Source: Gaeumannomyces sp. JS-464 (Eukaryota > Ascomycota > Sordariomycetes > Magnaporthales > Magnaporthaceae). From it: 64,000 nt of DNA. Under the pieces are notes generated by a model. The model was not told where the DNA came from. It saw only the letters and a list, made by a program, of their open reading frames with translations, and did not search any database. The translations under genes were made by a program, and so were the position numbers. Positions 12,250 through 22,978 of this stretch are shown one piece after another; the stretch's first letter is position 1, and the number at the start of each line of letters is the position of its first letter. The DNA lies in NCBI GenBank assembly GCA_002197995.1, contig NGZR01000002.1:4650001-4714000 (forward strand), given 5' to 3'.

Positions 12250-14520
12250 ATGGTTTCGGAAAAGGGCCCTGTCGCGACGGAAGCTCCCTTGGCGACCCCT
12301 CCGGCGACCCAGTCTGCCGCCGCCGCCGCCGCTGCCGCTGCTGCAATAAGCGCCGCCGACCTGTTCGCGTCCGACCCCCCACGGTCGGGCTCGCTCAAGA
12401 GGCCGCGCGAGGCCACACCGACTTCCCCCGCTTCCGCCGCCGCTGCCGCCAACCCCGACCTCTCGCCGTCCAAGGTCCAGCGGTTCGGTCTGGCCTCAAG
12501 ACACTCCCCTGCGCCGCTGACCGGCGCTCTGGCCGACGAGGAGGAGCGCATCCGCAAAGCCGAGGAGGCCAGGCAGGCCGCTGGCATCAGCGACAATCCG
12601 AGCCATAGGGTGCTGGACGTCTTGATGTCGGCCACCATGGCAATGAGCCGCGCGCAGGATGCCCCTGACGCGGCCGCGGCCGCCCCGCCGACGTCGCCCG
12701 GTTTGGCTAACAGCAAACCCACCACCGAGGTTGTTGTGCCGGCGCCTCAGGCGCTCCCAAAGCCAGAGCCTCCGACCGAAGCGAGCGCGGATGCCGTGCC
12801 GACGAGCCAGCCCTTGGACGGCGCTGCGACACAGGTCGTTGACAGCCCTGCTCCCATGGATATTGACCAGCGGAGCGACCAAGCCCAGGGCAGCTTTGTC
12901 GCGCAGCCCGACGCGCAGACGCAGGAAAAGAACACGGCCTATTCATATCCTGGCATCCTGCCACCTAACGTTTCCATGGGTGCGCCAGCACCTCCTCAAC
13001 GCGGCATGAGCCTGCCGATGACGTCGTCTCAGCACCCTGATGCTGTCCCGCGTTCGCCTTCGTCCAAGAAGCACAAATGCCCTTGTTGCGACACGGTCTT
13101 CACCCGCCACCACAATCTCAAGAGCCATCTCCTCACGCATAGCCAGGAGAAGCCATAGCCTGCGACACATGTCAGATGCGCTTCCGCCGACTGCACGACC
13201 TGAAGCGGCACAGCAAGCTGCACACTGGCGAGAAGCCACATATCTGCCCCAAGTGCGACCGCAAGTTTGCGCGCGGCGACGCCCTGGCTCGCCACGCCAA
13301 GGGAGCTGGCGGCTGCGCCGGCCGGCGAGCCAGCATGGGCAGCTTCGGCGGAGAGGAATACGACGAGTCGGCCGTCCCCGAGGGTGATGACAGCGTCATG
13401 TCAGGAGTCTTGTACGATACGGGCGAGGCAGACATGACGGAAGACGACCGGAGGCGCCTCAGCCTGTCGGCCGGGGTCAAACCCCAACATGCCGTCGCAT
13501 CCGCTCCGGACGGCTTCGGCGCCCACGCACGGGCGTATCCGCCAACTATCGCGAGGCCGGCAACCACTGGAGGTTTGTATTCACCTGAATCCGAATTTTA
13601 CTTTGTCTTTCCCAGTCCTACGCCTGTCCCGGACGCCACGACCGCCAGCGCAGTTGTGGCAACGTATGGTCCTACGCCGAGTAGTGGCGGAAGCCCGCAA
13701 GACTATTCAACGCCGGATCCCACCCCCAGGCGCTCTAGAGGCAAGTTCGGGAAGCTCATCTGCCAATCTTGAAGCCATGACCGAAAGCCCCAAAGCGCTC
13801 AGCCCGGGAAGCGCCCTTGCCGCCCAGCTCGGCCACGAGGCGGCACAAGCCAACTCGAGCAGCCAGCGCTCGCCCAGCACCACGGCGCAGATGGCCCAGG
13901 CTTACAGCCGGCGGCAAGAACCTGGCGCTCAAGGTACGCCGTTTTATCTCAACACAGACATGCCGCACGCAGTCACTCACATCAGTACAACCTCCACACA
14001 AGCAGGTGCCCCTGGATCTACCGCTATCGGGCCCGCTCCGCCATCTGGTGGCGTCAACCACCAGGTCGCGGCGGGCGCGCACTCGAGAGCATCCAGCGGC
14101 CTGGGCCATAGCCAGAACGGCGGTAGCGGAGACAGCTCGGCAAACTTGTTTGCCTCGGGCGATGACGGCCTCTGGGCCTACATCCACTCTGTGGACGCCA
14201 AGTGGGAGGCAACAATGAAGCAGCTGTTAGAACGCACGGCCGGCCTCGAGGCTGCTAAGTCGGCCCTGGAAAGCCAGGCTCTGTACCAGGATACCAAGAT
14301 CACGCAGCTCAGCGAAGAAGTGAGCTTCCTCCGTCAGCAGCTGACGGCCTCCCGGAACGAGACGGCAATGACCAGCCGTCGCAGCGACTCCGACACCCAA
14401 CAGCTGCACGACACTCAACAGCTACAGCCCGCACAGATACAGCTACAGCCGCCACAGCCACAGCCACAACCTCCGCAGTCGCCGCAAGAGGTGGCAGCAG
14501 AAGTGCTTCCGAAAGAATAA
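12250..14520 (+). CDS. C2H2 zinc-finger transcription factor with C-terminal coiled coil
   Basis: Nuclear DNA-binding protein. The ATG at 12250 sits in a good context (CGCCATGG). The N-terminal 270 residues are Ala/Pro/Ser-rich and low-complexity. Three tandem fingers follow: CPCCDTVFTRHHNLKSH, a second containing FRRLHDLKRHSKLH, and a third, CPKCDRKFARGDALARH, closing with Cys instead of His (GAGGC). The C-terminus carries a helical stretch (KSALESQALYQDTKITQLSE) and a Gln/Pro-rich tail with repeated QPQPQP. The frame breaks between fingers 1 and 2 at about 13157 (one base missing, directly after the TH...EKP linker) and again at a C5 run at 13723-13727 (one base too many). A 72-nt GT-AG intron (13934-14005) is likely; it is in frame, so the exon could also be read through. 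The finger array resembles a conserved fungal factor, but I cannot assign an ortholog. Confidence 0.85.
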
Positions 14521-15933
14521 GACTCCGCCGCCATGAGATCGGCCCGCCATTTGGGCGCTCCGCGAGAGCCTCCGCCCAAGGTATTGGCTCACGGGAAACC
14601 ATATCCACTCCAGACACTCGAGACGGGAACCCAAAAGAGGGAAGCATCCTTGAGAGCCAGATTCTTTGGCTCGGTGCTGTCTGTTTTCTAATGTAATTCT
14701 CCATCACAAACCGACCGGCAGCAATGTCAACATTCGCATCGCTACCTTGTCTACCCCGACATATATTTTGAAACGTAACAGGCGGAAAAACAAACAACCG
14801 TGATTGGACCCCACGGACAAGAACATCTTACTGACATTAGCTAAACAATCGCATGGGTGGGTGATCCGTTGGATCAAAGCACACGGCGGGGAAAAAAGCA
14901 ACCACACTCAAGAAAAACGAAGAAGAAAAAAAGGAAAAGAGTGAAGAGAACAAAAGCAAAGATCGTGGCGGCTGCATGTGTTGATGTTGCAGGACTATAA
15001 CACCACACATCTTTTTTAAACTGGACAAGACAGGCGGAACAGATCAGGTTCCGTGCTCACCCGTCTGGGCCAGGCTCCAGATCTCTCGATCCATCTCCAT
15101 CTTTACCTGTTCATCTGCGCTCGTTTAAAGCATTATCATTTACCTTACTCTTTGCTTCTTTTCGCCAGGCCCGTTCACTCTGGACGGGGGTATTTGTCTA
15201 TCTGCATCAGGGGAGGAAGGCGGGGAAAAGAATTCTTGGGAAGATAGAGAGAAGCGGCCTCGGAGGTTTTTGTACTGGTTATTTCTCTTTCTTGCTTTCG
15301 TTGTCCTACCCTCTCATGTTTTACCGCCGCGTGGTTTCCCCTTTCCTAGGTGTTGACTTTCATGCCAGCTGTCTGTCTGCCTTCGCTTGCTGTCATCGTC
15401 CTTCTGCCTTTCTCTCGCGCTTGCTAGCACATTTGTTTGTTCATGGGTGAATCTGGGCTGAACAAGTGTATTATATTGCCTATCATGAGCCGGCAGCCTT
15501 GGCTCATCTTTGCCAAGGACGCACATCTGCCGATGGCTCCTTCCAGTGTTCCCCCCTCCTTAGTGGTGGCAAATGAGAGACCTTAGACCTACCCTGGGCC
15601 ACTCCGCCGTTACAACGCATCTGTCAAACACATGTCCGCCTCCATGTAGATACCTAGATACATTGGCAATGCCCGGAATTATGTACGCGTTTGTGCCTCT
15701 ACCTGCTTCCCTATTACGACAAAGTAACTGTGCCAGGTCTGTATCCAGGTTTACTTTATAGTCCTGTTCTGAAGGGCTCACGACCCCAGCCGTGAGCCGA
15801 TTTTCGCCACCGCCCAACGGTGCACAAGAGGGTAGGAAACTAAAGACGGGTATCAAGGAGAGTGGATAAACCACGATATGTTGGTACAAAGGAAACAAAG
15901 GGAAATAGTCAAGGGGGGCGTCTGCCAAGTGGC
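14521..15933. other. Convergent intergenic region between the C2H2 gene and DGA1
   Basis: Contains the two 3' regions. There are A-rich stretches at 14890-14945 and pyrimidine-rich stretches at 15130-15430. No gene is supported. Confidence 0.5.
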
Positions 15934-17397
15934 TCATTCCCGATCCACAAACACAAGCTCCTCCTTGCGGTTTTTAAAGTACACGTCCTTGTAGCGGTGG
16001 TAGAGCTCCTCGAGGCTTTTGACATAAACCCTGTGCAGGTCCTCGGTCTCGCGCTCAAGGTCGGGCCCGGCGCCGCGGCCCTCTTGGCGGACCTTGATCG
16101 GGGCGCCGACGACGACGTTGAGCGGGCGGCGGTGCGGGAGGATGCCAAAGTCGTAATTGAACACCCCCCTGCCCTGCAGCACGGGCACCGAGAACCCCAT
16201 GAGCGCCAGGGCCTTCTTCTGCAGGCGGTGGAAGCGCGGGTGGTCGCGGGGGCCCCACTGGGCGTACAGGTCGTTCTCGCCAAACATGAGCACGGGCACC
16301 AGGTCGGCGCCGGTGCGGATGGCCATGCGGCAGAAGCCGCGGCGCTCGATAATGAGGCGCATGGTGCGCGGCTGGCCCTCGAGCGCCTCGCGCGCGCCGC
16401 CGACGACGATGGAGACGGCGTTGCCCATCCCTTCGCCGTCGACGCCGCCCTTGGTCAGGGCGTTGATGATGGACTCCTTGGACACGGACAGCAGGCCCAT
16501 GGCGAGCAGGTACTCGCGGTAAAAGGGCGTCTTGAAGTTGCCGTTGAGAGTGAGGAGGCTGTTTGTGATGCCTGGGAACTTATCCGAGAAGCCGAGCGCC
16601 TCGGTCGCGAAGGCGGCCCAAGCGCCGTGGGAGATAATGCCGTGGGGATGCACAGTGAAGATGTATTTGCGCGTTGGCGGCAAATCGGCCGTTTTGTGCA
16701 GCTTGGCAGGGAAGTAGTTCGCAAAGTAAACCCAGAAGCGCGACCTGCGGAGGCCGTCGACGCGGCGGCTCGTCTTGCCGTCGGTGCCGGCTTGGGAAAA
16801 GCGGATGTAAGCCAAATAGACTATAATAACGGGCCACAGCAGCGGGATGGTGCAGAGGAAGCAGAAGAGCGAAAAGGTGAGCCCCATGCCCAGGCAGTGC
16901 AGGAGCACCACCGAGGTCTGCAGCCGGCGATGCAGCGGCGTGTTCCAGGGCGCCAGCCGGATCCTCCAGCCGCGCTGCCGCTCGTCCTCCTCCGAATCCT
17001 CATCGTCCGACGACGACTGCTCGTCCAGGTCGTCGCCGAAGCCCACAGAGGACCCGGGCGAGTCCCGGCCCCGGATGCCGCGCTTCGTCATGGCGGTTGA
17101 GCGCTTGCGGCTGTGGTTGGAGTGGTAGCGGTGGCTCTTTTTCTCAGCCGAGCGCCTGCTACTGGGCTGGCGACCCCAGGGGCCGTCAGAGGACGAGTCG
17201 TCGGCGTAGGCCCCGGGAAACGGACCAGGCGCGTCCCTGCGCCTAGGGCTGCCCGCTACCGTCGTGCTCGCCGGCGGGCTGCCAGCGGGCGACGCGGGCG
17301 CTGGAGGGAGGCCGGGAAAGCCCTCCTCCTTCAATTCCAGCCTTGCGTCCCCGCTAGGGAGCTCGAGATCACCGGGGACTCGTTGTCGGGCAGCCAT
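15934..17397 (-). CDS. DGA1: Diacylglycerol O-acyltransferase 2 (DGAT2)
   Basis: Acyl-CoA:diacylglycerol acyltransferase catalysing the last step of triacylglycerol synthesis at the ER and lipid droplet (family knowledge). Single exon, 487 codons, uninterrupted. The N-terminal 150 residues are Ser/Arg/acidic-rich and probably disordered; this extension is longer than in yeast Dga1. A paired hydrophobic hairpin (VVLLHCLGMGLTFSLFCFL and the following IPLLWPVIIVYLAYI) anchors the protein. DGAT2 hallmarks follow: YFP (ANYFPAKL), the catalytic HPHG (FTVHPHGIISHG), and the RRGFCRMA/GADLVPVLMFGEND segment matching the family's RxGFxxxA and PV..FGE signature. The ATG at 17397 lies upstream of all these elements. 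A 412-codon frame on the opposite strand is a shadow of this GC-rich gene. Confidence 0.96.
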   Translation of the reverse strand: MAARQRVPGDLELPSGDARLELKEEGFPGLPPAPASPAGSPPASTTVAGSPRRRDAPGPFPGAYADDSSSDGPWGRQPSSRRSAEKKSHRYHSNHSRKRSTAMTKRGIRGRDSPGSSVGFGDDLDEQSSSDDEDSEEDERQRGWRIRLAPWNTPLHRRLQTSVVLLHCLGMGLTFSLFCFLCTIPLLWPVIIVYLAYIRFSQAGTDGKTSRRVDGLRRSRFWVYFANYFPAKLHKTADLPPTRKYIFTVHPHGIISHGAWAAFATEALGFSDKFPGITNSLLTLNGNFKTPFYREYLLAMGLLSVSKESIINALTKGGVDGEGMGNAVSIVVGGAREALEGQPRTMRLIIERRGFCRMAIRTGADLVPVLMFGENDLYAQWGPRDHPRFHRLQKKALALMGFSVPVLQGRGVFNYDFGILPHRRPLNVVVGAPIKVRQEGRGAGPDLERETEDLHRVYVKSLEELYHRYKDVYFKNRKEELVFVDRE

Positions 17398-18660
17398 GGT
17401 CGGCGATGGGCAAAACAGGCATCAAATGAAATAGACGATTGTTTAGAAGGCAGGCCGGCGCCTCGAGTAAGGGATCGCATAGGTCTCTGGATGTCCTCGG
17501 ATTGAAGGAGAGCTATTTCGTGGATGCGTCAAGACATGAAAAAGGGTGTTGGAATGGCCAAGCCTCGGGCGCGCCCAGCGTCGGTATGGATGGGCTGCTG
17601 CTCCTGATGACGTAATCGGCCACTCTCGTGGTCACGATTAGGCCCCAACAGACCTTTGTCAAAACTCTCCACATGGTCACGACTTCTCTCAGCGGATCTC
17701 CATCAAAACCACTCTCGTGATCACGATTGCCCCGGGCCTTCATTCTGCGAGGGAGGTGGAGGAGATCCTGGCTATGACGTGATACGATCAGCCGAGGAAG
17801 CAACAGACCTAGAGCCATCAAGTCATCAATGACGTTCTTACAGTTGTAAACGGATTCAAAGGCGAGATCGCTGCGTTTCACTTCGTGCTTTTCTCTCCTC
17901 TATTTCGTCACGCACTCAGCAACCAACGCAAACCGACTCTCGATGAATCTTGTCTGATAGATCATGTGCACAGCCTTGCGATGCTAGGGTGGTTCACATG
18001 GTGGGGCTTTGCCCCGGTTGGCCTCAATTTTCGTTCTGGGCCGTTGCGTTGCCTCGACGCGTGATGATTCTATTCCACTGAGCACACCTGGGACTTATAG
18101 CGGCGGCCACACACCTTTCACCAGTTCGTGACTTTATGGCATACCCCCATTTAGTCTCATTACTCCTCCAATCTTGCTTGGTTTCGACGCAGTGATCTCG
18201 GGCTAGTCTGTACCTTGGCACTTTGGCAAATGACGAGGCAGCCTGGTGACCACACGACTTTGGCAAAGGTTCTCAAGAATTTCCATCAAGGTTTGGAGCA
18301 ATTATCGGTTCTTTAACTGTTTTCACTCTCCTTTGTGTTCTTGTCATTAGTCCGTAGGAGCCGATCGGAGTCCCATTCTATCTAGGGCGCAGGGCGCCGT
18401 GGCGGTGCCCTGAGCAGGTAGGAAGACCTGCCCGTTACCTGCTCCCTGGGTGACAAGGGAGGTTCCCGGGTAGATGGTAGGGGGTGCCTAGCACGGTATT
18501 CTCTGGAGAGAAAAAGGGAAAGAAAAAAAAAAAGAATAAAAAAAGTTCGATGCCCTCGTCGACCCCGTCTCCGTTTTCCTCCGAATCAATTTGTGTGTGA
18601 TATTGGTTCAAGTGCGTCGCCTTCTCCTTCCAAAACCCCCGTCAGTCGTTGCCCCTGTTT
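17398..18660. other. Intergenic 5' of DGA1, edge of the decayed block
   Basis: No gene is supported. At about 18390-18500 there are GC-rich short inverted repeats (GGGCGCAGGGCGCC; CAGGTAGGAAGACCTG...TTACCTGCTC), followed by a purine-rich tract at 18505-18545. This may be an element boundary, but no terminal repeats could be paired by eye. Confidence 0.4.
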
Positions 18661-21205
18661 CTATTTCTTCTTTTGCTCCAGCTCGCCCACTCTCGCGCGC
18701 AGCTTTAGTATCTCTCCAAACATTTCCCCGTCTTTCGTCTCCATCTCTCTGGCTGTGTCCTCGACGCGCATTCCCTTCACCATTCGCTCGATGATGCTCT
18801 GCACCTCTCCAGTGGCCTCCATGACAATGGCAGCGCCCTCAATGGCTTTCCTCTTTGTTCCAGTCGGCTTCTCCTTGTTCTGGGTGCTCGTTGATTGGCT
18901 GCCGTCGTTACCCGCCGTCTGACCGTTGTCATTGTGGTTGCCGACTTTCTTCTGCACCCAGCTTTTTCCTGCGAAGATCTCGTTTTGAATCCTCCCGGTT
19001 CCAAAGCGCGAACCTGGTCACTGTACCATCTGGTCCTGGTGTGCTGATCAAAATCCCTCCCAAGCACCAAATGCCAGGGAAACGCCTCCGCGCCTTGGAT
19101 TGCATATCTGGTCATTCCCAAACGGACCATGATATAAACCTCCATGATCCTCACCATAGCAACATAGAACAACGCTTTCGACGTTTCCGAAGGCTTATCC
19201 GTACCGAGGGTTTGAAGCAGCAGCTCGTGGTCCCATGGCACTTTATGTCCTTCGGTAAAGTTGTTGCCAATTTTCAGTGACATGATTTTCAAATAACGTC
19301 TCGTCCACGCCGCTGTCACGGTTGGTCGCTAGCGCGAATGGCGCCCATGCCATCGTCCCCATTCGGCCAATCGCTGTCTGAGGTCCTCTGATGGTTTCCC
19401 GACCAACATCTTCTCCTCTTCGGCGGTGAACTTCCACAAAGCGTCCCAGCGGTTTTGATCTTTGCCCGTGGCCGTCATCGCTTTCGATTTGATCGCCTGG
19501 TACTCGTAGCCGTTGTGCCGGTCGAGCTTGTCCAGCCTGCCCTTAGTCGCGTTGTCCGTGCCCTTGGTGATGTCCAGCTCGGCCTCGTTCGCTTTGGCGC
19601 TGGCCGCCTTGTCCTTGGCAGCTTTCTTTTGGGCAACCGTGTCTTTGGCAGCTTGCTTCTGGGCCGCCTTCTCTTTGGCTGCCTTGTCCTTGGCTGCGTT
19701 CTTTTGGGCAGCCTTGTCTCTGACAGCTTGCCTCTGGCCGCCTTCTTTTTGGCCGCCTGCTCCTTGGCCGCCTGCTTCAGGGCTGCCTGCTTCTTGGCCT
19801 CCTGCTTCTGGGCCGCTTTTTCATTGGCTGCTTGGGTGTGCGCTTCCTTTTTAGCGGCCGAATTCTTCGCCGCTTTGCACCTGTTTGAGGCGCTGACAAC
19901 TTCCGCCTTTTCCTTGGTGCCATCTCCTTCGTCTGCAGGGCGTTGTCTGCCCGGGTCCTCAACATCGGGAGATCTGGCCAGTACCGCCGCAATCCACTCG
20001 CTAGTCTTTTTCCGTAGCTTTCCATGAAGTCCTTCGCGGCCGGTGTTCCTGTCATGATTCCCCTCATGCCGATCTCATCGAGTACGTGGGCCACCTCCTT
20101 TAAAGATTTGCCCGTAGATATAGCTTCCGCCGTGAGCACCCTAGCGTGCATTTCTGTTTGCAAAATGCGCGTTTTCGATGGTGTCAATGTTTCGTCCTTT
20201 TTCACTGCCTTTTGGAAAACCCCAGCTCGTTCCTCCGGTTCGCAATCGGCAAAAAGCGTAGTCACCTTATCGATACCAATGGTTTTGACGACGTTTGCCC
20301 AGGCTTCGTGTCCGGTAAGTCCCTGCTGTTTCGAATGGAGGCACTGTTTTGTCAGGGTTTTCCAGCACTCCGTGTTTTTCGGCCGTAGTACCAGGTCACT
20401 GCCGCCATAGCTTTCACATCGTTGTCTACCGGCCGAAGGTCTGGCGTGTTCTCCGTCATAGCAGCTCGAAGTTCTTTTCCGACCACTTTCTTAAATTCGG
20501 CGATTTGCTCCTTTGTTGCCTCTGGCCAGGTGATTTCCATCTGTGGCCACCACTGCTTGTTGCTTGTCGGCGGCGGTGGCTGCTTGCTTCTTGTTTGTGA
20601 TGGCGACTAGTTTCCCATCGGTTCGGCTCCTAGAGCCATCGGCAGGGGGTGCCTTCCCGCTGTCGTCGATTTTCCCCTCGGGCGTCTCCGCGTCTTGGGC
20701 CTGGAGCCACATCCCGAATTCCAATTCGTCTCTCAGAATACCGCCCACAGAGATGATATTTGTAATGTCTGCCTCTTTGTCGCATTCTGCCTCGAATGCC
20801 TCGCAGATTCCTCTGAACATCAGATAAACCCAAAGGGCCTGTGTCTTTGCATCCATGTCATCGTTGTCTGCCGTTCTGAGCCAGCGTATTCGAAACTCCG
20901 TTATCTTTCGAATATCTGAGATACGTTTTCTCGTGGAGTTGACGCGTTTGTCGGTGTGCAGGACTCCATTGGTCCACTCCGCAGCCTTGCTCTTCGGGCA
21001 GGTCCGATAGCCTCCTGCTTCCGACCAGACTTCGGCGATGTAACCCGCGATTGCCTGTCTGGCTTCGCAGTCACCGGGGTCTTGGCTGTCGATGATAGTG
21101 TTGGAGTGTCCCTTTCACCTGCAGAAGGCTTCCTTCTGTGCCCAGCTCATTGGGCATTTGCGAATGATGAACGCCTTCGCCAATATCGTCACCCTTTTTT
21201 TCCAT
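18661..21205 (-). pseudogene. Interrupted gene for a large Lys/Ala-rich protein of unknown family
   Basis: On the minus strand, protein-like sequence can be followed from an ATG at about 21205 to a stop at 18661, roughly 800 codons, but not in one frame. A run beginning KGHSNTIIDSQDPGDC continues through MDAKTQALWVYLMFRG; a shift near 20540 leads to MEITWPEATKEQIAEF; another near 20380 leads to the segment around MTTLFADCEPEERAGVF; then comes a repetitive coiled-coil-like region of KAA/KQAA units (about 19600-19900), followed by LWKFTAEEEKMLVGKP, and finally a Lys/Glu-rich tail (GEILKLRARVGELEQKKK). In-frame stops are TGA at about 21113 and TAG at about 19330. I do not recognise the family. 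It neighbours two other decayed minus-strand genes, suggesting one degenerating accessory segment. Confidence 0.55.
19590..19850 (-). repeat. Degenerate Lys/Ala-rich codon repeat inside the pseudogene
   Basis: On the minus strand the sequence repeats imperfect 15-24-nt units of the type GCC-AAG-GAC-AAG-GCG, translating to AAKDKAAKEKAAQKQAAK-like heptad-rich sequence. It is probably a long charged helix in the original protein. On the plus strand the same repeat gives an artificial Leu/Ala/Phe-rich frame. Confidence 0.7.
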
Positions 21206-22213
21206 CTAGGTGTCGTGGGACTCAGGTCTCTTTAAGGTCTCCTGCGATCTGTGGCATCAGGAGATGAGGTGGGGAGGTGTAATTCGCATGGGGAGGGTGA
21301 AAAACGCCAAGGACAAATAAAGTGAAAGGAAAAATGGAAAAGCTGGTTCGAAGTGAATAATTTCGATGTTGGCTTGTGCTGATCTGTGGTGGTGGTGGTC
21401 AAGCAGATGGTTTGGCAGTGGCCAAGTCTCGAGGTGGCGTTCCATGTGAATTTTTCGTAGTTATGTTATCTCCCTCTCCCTCTCCCTCTCTTTTCCCTCA
21501 ATGTTACTGAGCGCGTGGTGACTGGGAAGTCAGGCATGTCAACCCTGACCCCCGGAGATCTCGCAGGTGGCAACAATCCCAGCGGCTGGCTGCCTCGGTC
21601 GGCTTGACTGTCACTCCTCAATCCTGTTCTTACTCTCTCCAGCAGAGGCCTCGCAAGTGAGCTTATCGTTGTTCTAGCTGATCTTTCTCGGTGGCGTCGT
21701 CGCACTCACTGACGCAAGCAGATATGATCAGAGCGGGCAATGTGTCGGCGCAGAGACTTCCCTGGAGAAAGTAGTTAAAATGAAGTCGGATGCAGGTGAA
21801 TTGTAGTCTAAGTGGTGATGGGACTGGATAGGCTTTCTGTTTACTTCTCCTTTTCTTCTTTCTAGAAAGTCGTCGATTCTCAGGGAGGAACGAATGTATG
21901 GAATTCCGATGTTGGGATTCTGAAGATGTAGTTGAGACTTCAGCCTTATCTCAGATCCCCCCTAAAATAATTCCGGAAGCCATCACATAGCAACCTTTAC
22001 TCATAACGTCCTATGTTTCTATGCATCTTTCTGTTTTAGAAGTCGTTGTCTAGTCTTCAGGCGTCTGGTTATAGATTTTCAGGTTGGGATCATGTCTGTT
22101 TGGTATTCGCTTATGTACCTCGACGCCGCGGGCATCCTTGTCTCGTTCTGCTGTTGCCTCCAATTATTCTGCCCTACCATGATACTTGAAAAGAAGAACT
22201 CAGCGCCTGAAAC
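21206..22213. other. Spacer between decayed genes
   Basis: No gene is seen. A CTCCCT hexanucleotide repeat of about four copies lies at 21469-21494, and the stretch 21780-22200 is more AT-rich than the flanks. It may have held the 3' end of the nuclease-like relic and the promoter of the Lys/Ala-rich gene. Confidence 0.45.
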
Positions 22214-22870
22214 CTATAGAACATTCTCCAAGTACCAATGCCAATATTCCTCCTTCAAATATTTGGACAGGCGGCGGAGGCACCAAACTATGAGGTAGAT
22301 GCCGGGTATGCTGTTTGTGCTTCCAAAGACGCCGTCTGTCCAAAGGGACCTCTCGCTTTCGCCTGTATTTCTGTCCACAACAAAAGCTGCGAACCTCCAC
22401 TGATGTCCGACAATGTATACACCAGGCAAAAACGCAAGACCGTTGAGAGTGGCGCCGTTGGGATTGCCATCCGCAAAGCTGCTTTCAGCGACGAAGCAAT
22501 CCCCTCCTTCACCCGTGTTTGCGGGCACTGCCTGCCTCCGCGTCTTGTCCCGGACCAGCCCCTCGAGCATTTTCCACTGTGCACTTTGCCAAACGCCTAG
22601 CTGGGTCTCGGCGTCCTCGCTATTGCCGCTGGGACGTCTAGTTTCGATGCTTAATGCAATGGGGAATCGAGTCAGCGGCATGTAGCCCGTGTGATTGATC
22701 GATTTGTGCGGCTGGGCATGTTTGACACGGTCGATGGCCCTGGATATTGTCGTTGCTGTCAGGTAGTCCCCGGGCCAGAAGGGATCGAACGCGAGGCAAA
22801 AGTCGACCATTTTGCCATTGGGGACATTGTCGATGAGGAACTCCTTGACAATCCGAGCAGTAGGAGCTCA
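22214..22870 (-). pseudogene. PD-(D/E)XK nuclease-like domain relic
   Basis: The frame 22810-22214 matches, from memory of the family, the widespread fungal PD-(D/E)XK nuclease-like proteins. It reads KMVDFCLAFDP, then a helix ending in HAQPHKSINHTGY, then PIALSIETRR, then the characteristic LGVWQSAQWKMLE, later FLPGVYIVGHQW and a final SIPGIYLIVWCLRRLSKYLKEEYWHW. The same frame continues upstream (ARIVKEFLIDNVPNGK) to an in-frame TGA at 22870-22868. Only the C-terminal part of the usual 350-450-residue protein is visible, and the family's catalytic ETK appears as ETR. Function in these fungal proteins is not established. It lies directly downstream of the helicase relic on the same strand, so the two may once have formed one gene. 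Confidence 0.6.
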
Positions 22871-22978
22871 GCTATTCGGCTGTAGAATTCGCCCATCCGC
22901 TGCGATCGGGTCGAGACGAAGTGCTGCATAGTCTGAGGCGGCTCGGCAACCCAGCAGAAGTAGTTGTGCGGCTGGTGT

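Noticed and set aside
15862..17100. 412-codon plus-strand frame
   Set aside because: Exact antisense shadow of DGA1, which has all DGAT2 motifs.
18390..18500. Possible tRNA or other structured RNA in GC-rich inverted words
   Set aside because: No cloverleaf with conserved T-loop sequence could be built; no polymerase III boxes seen.
19455..20027. Leu/Ala/Phe-rich plus-strand frame resembling a membrane protein
   Set aside because: Reverse reading of the Lys/Ala codon repeat of the minus-strand pseudogene.
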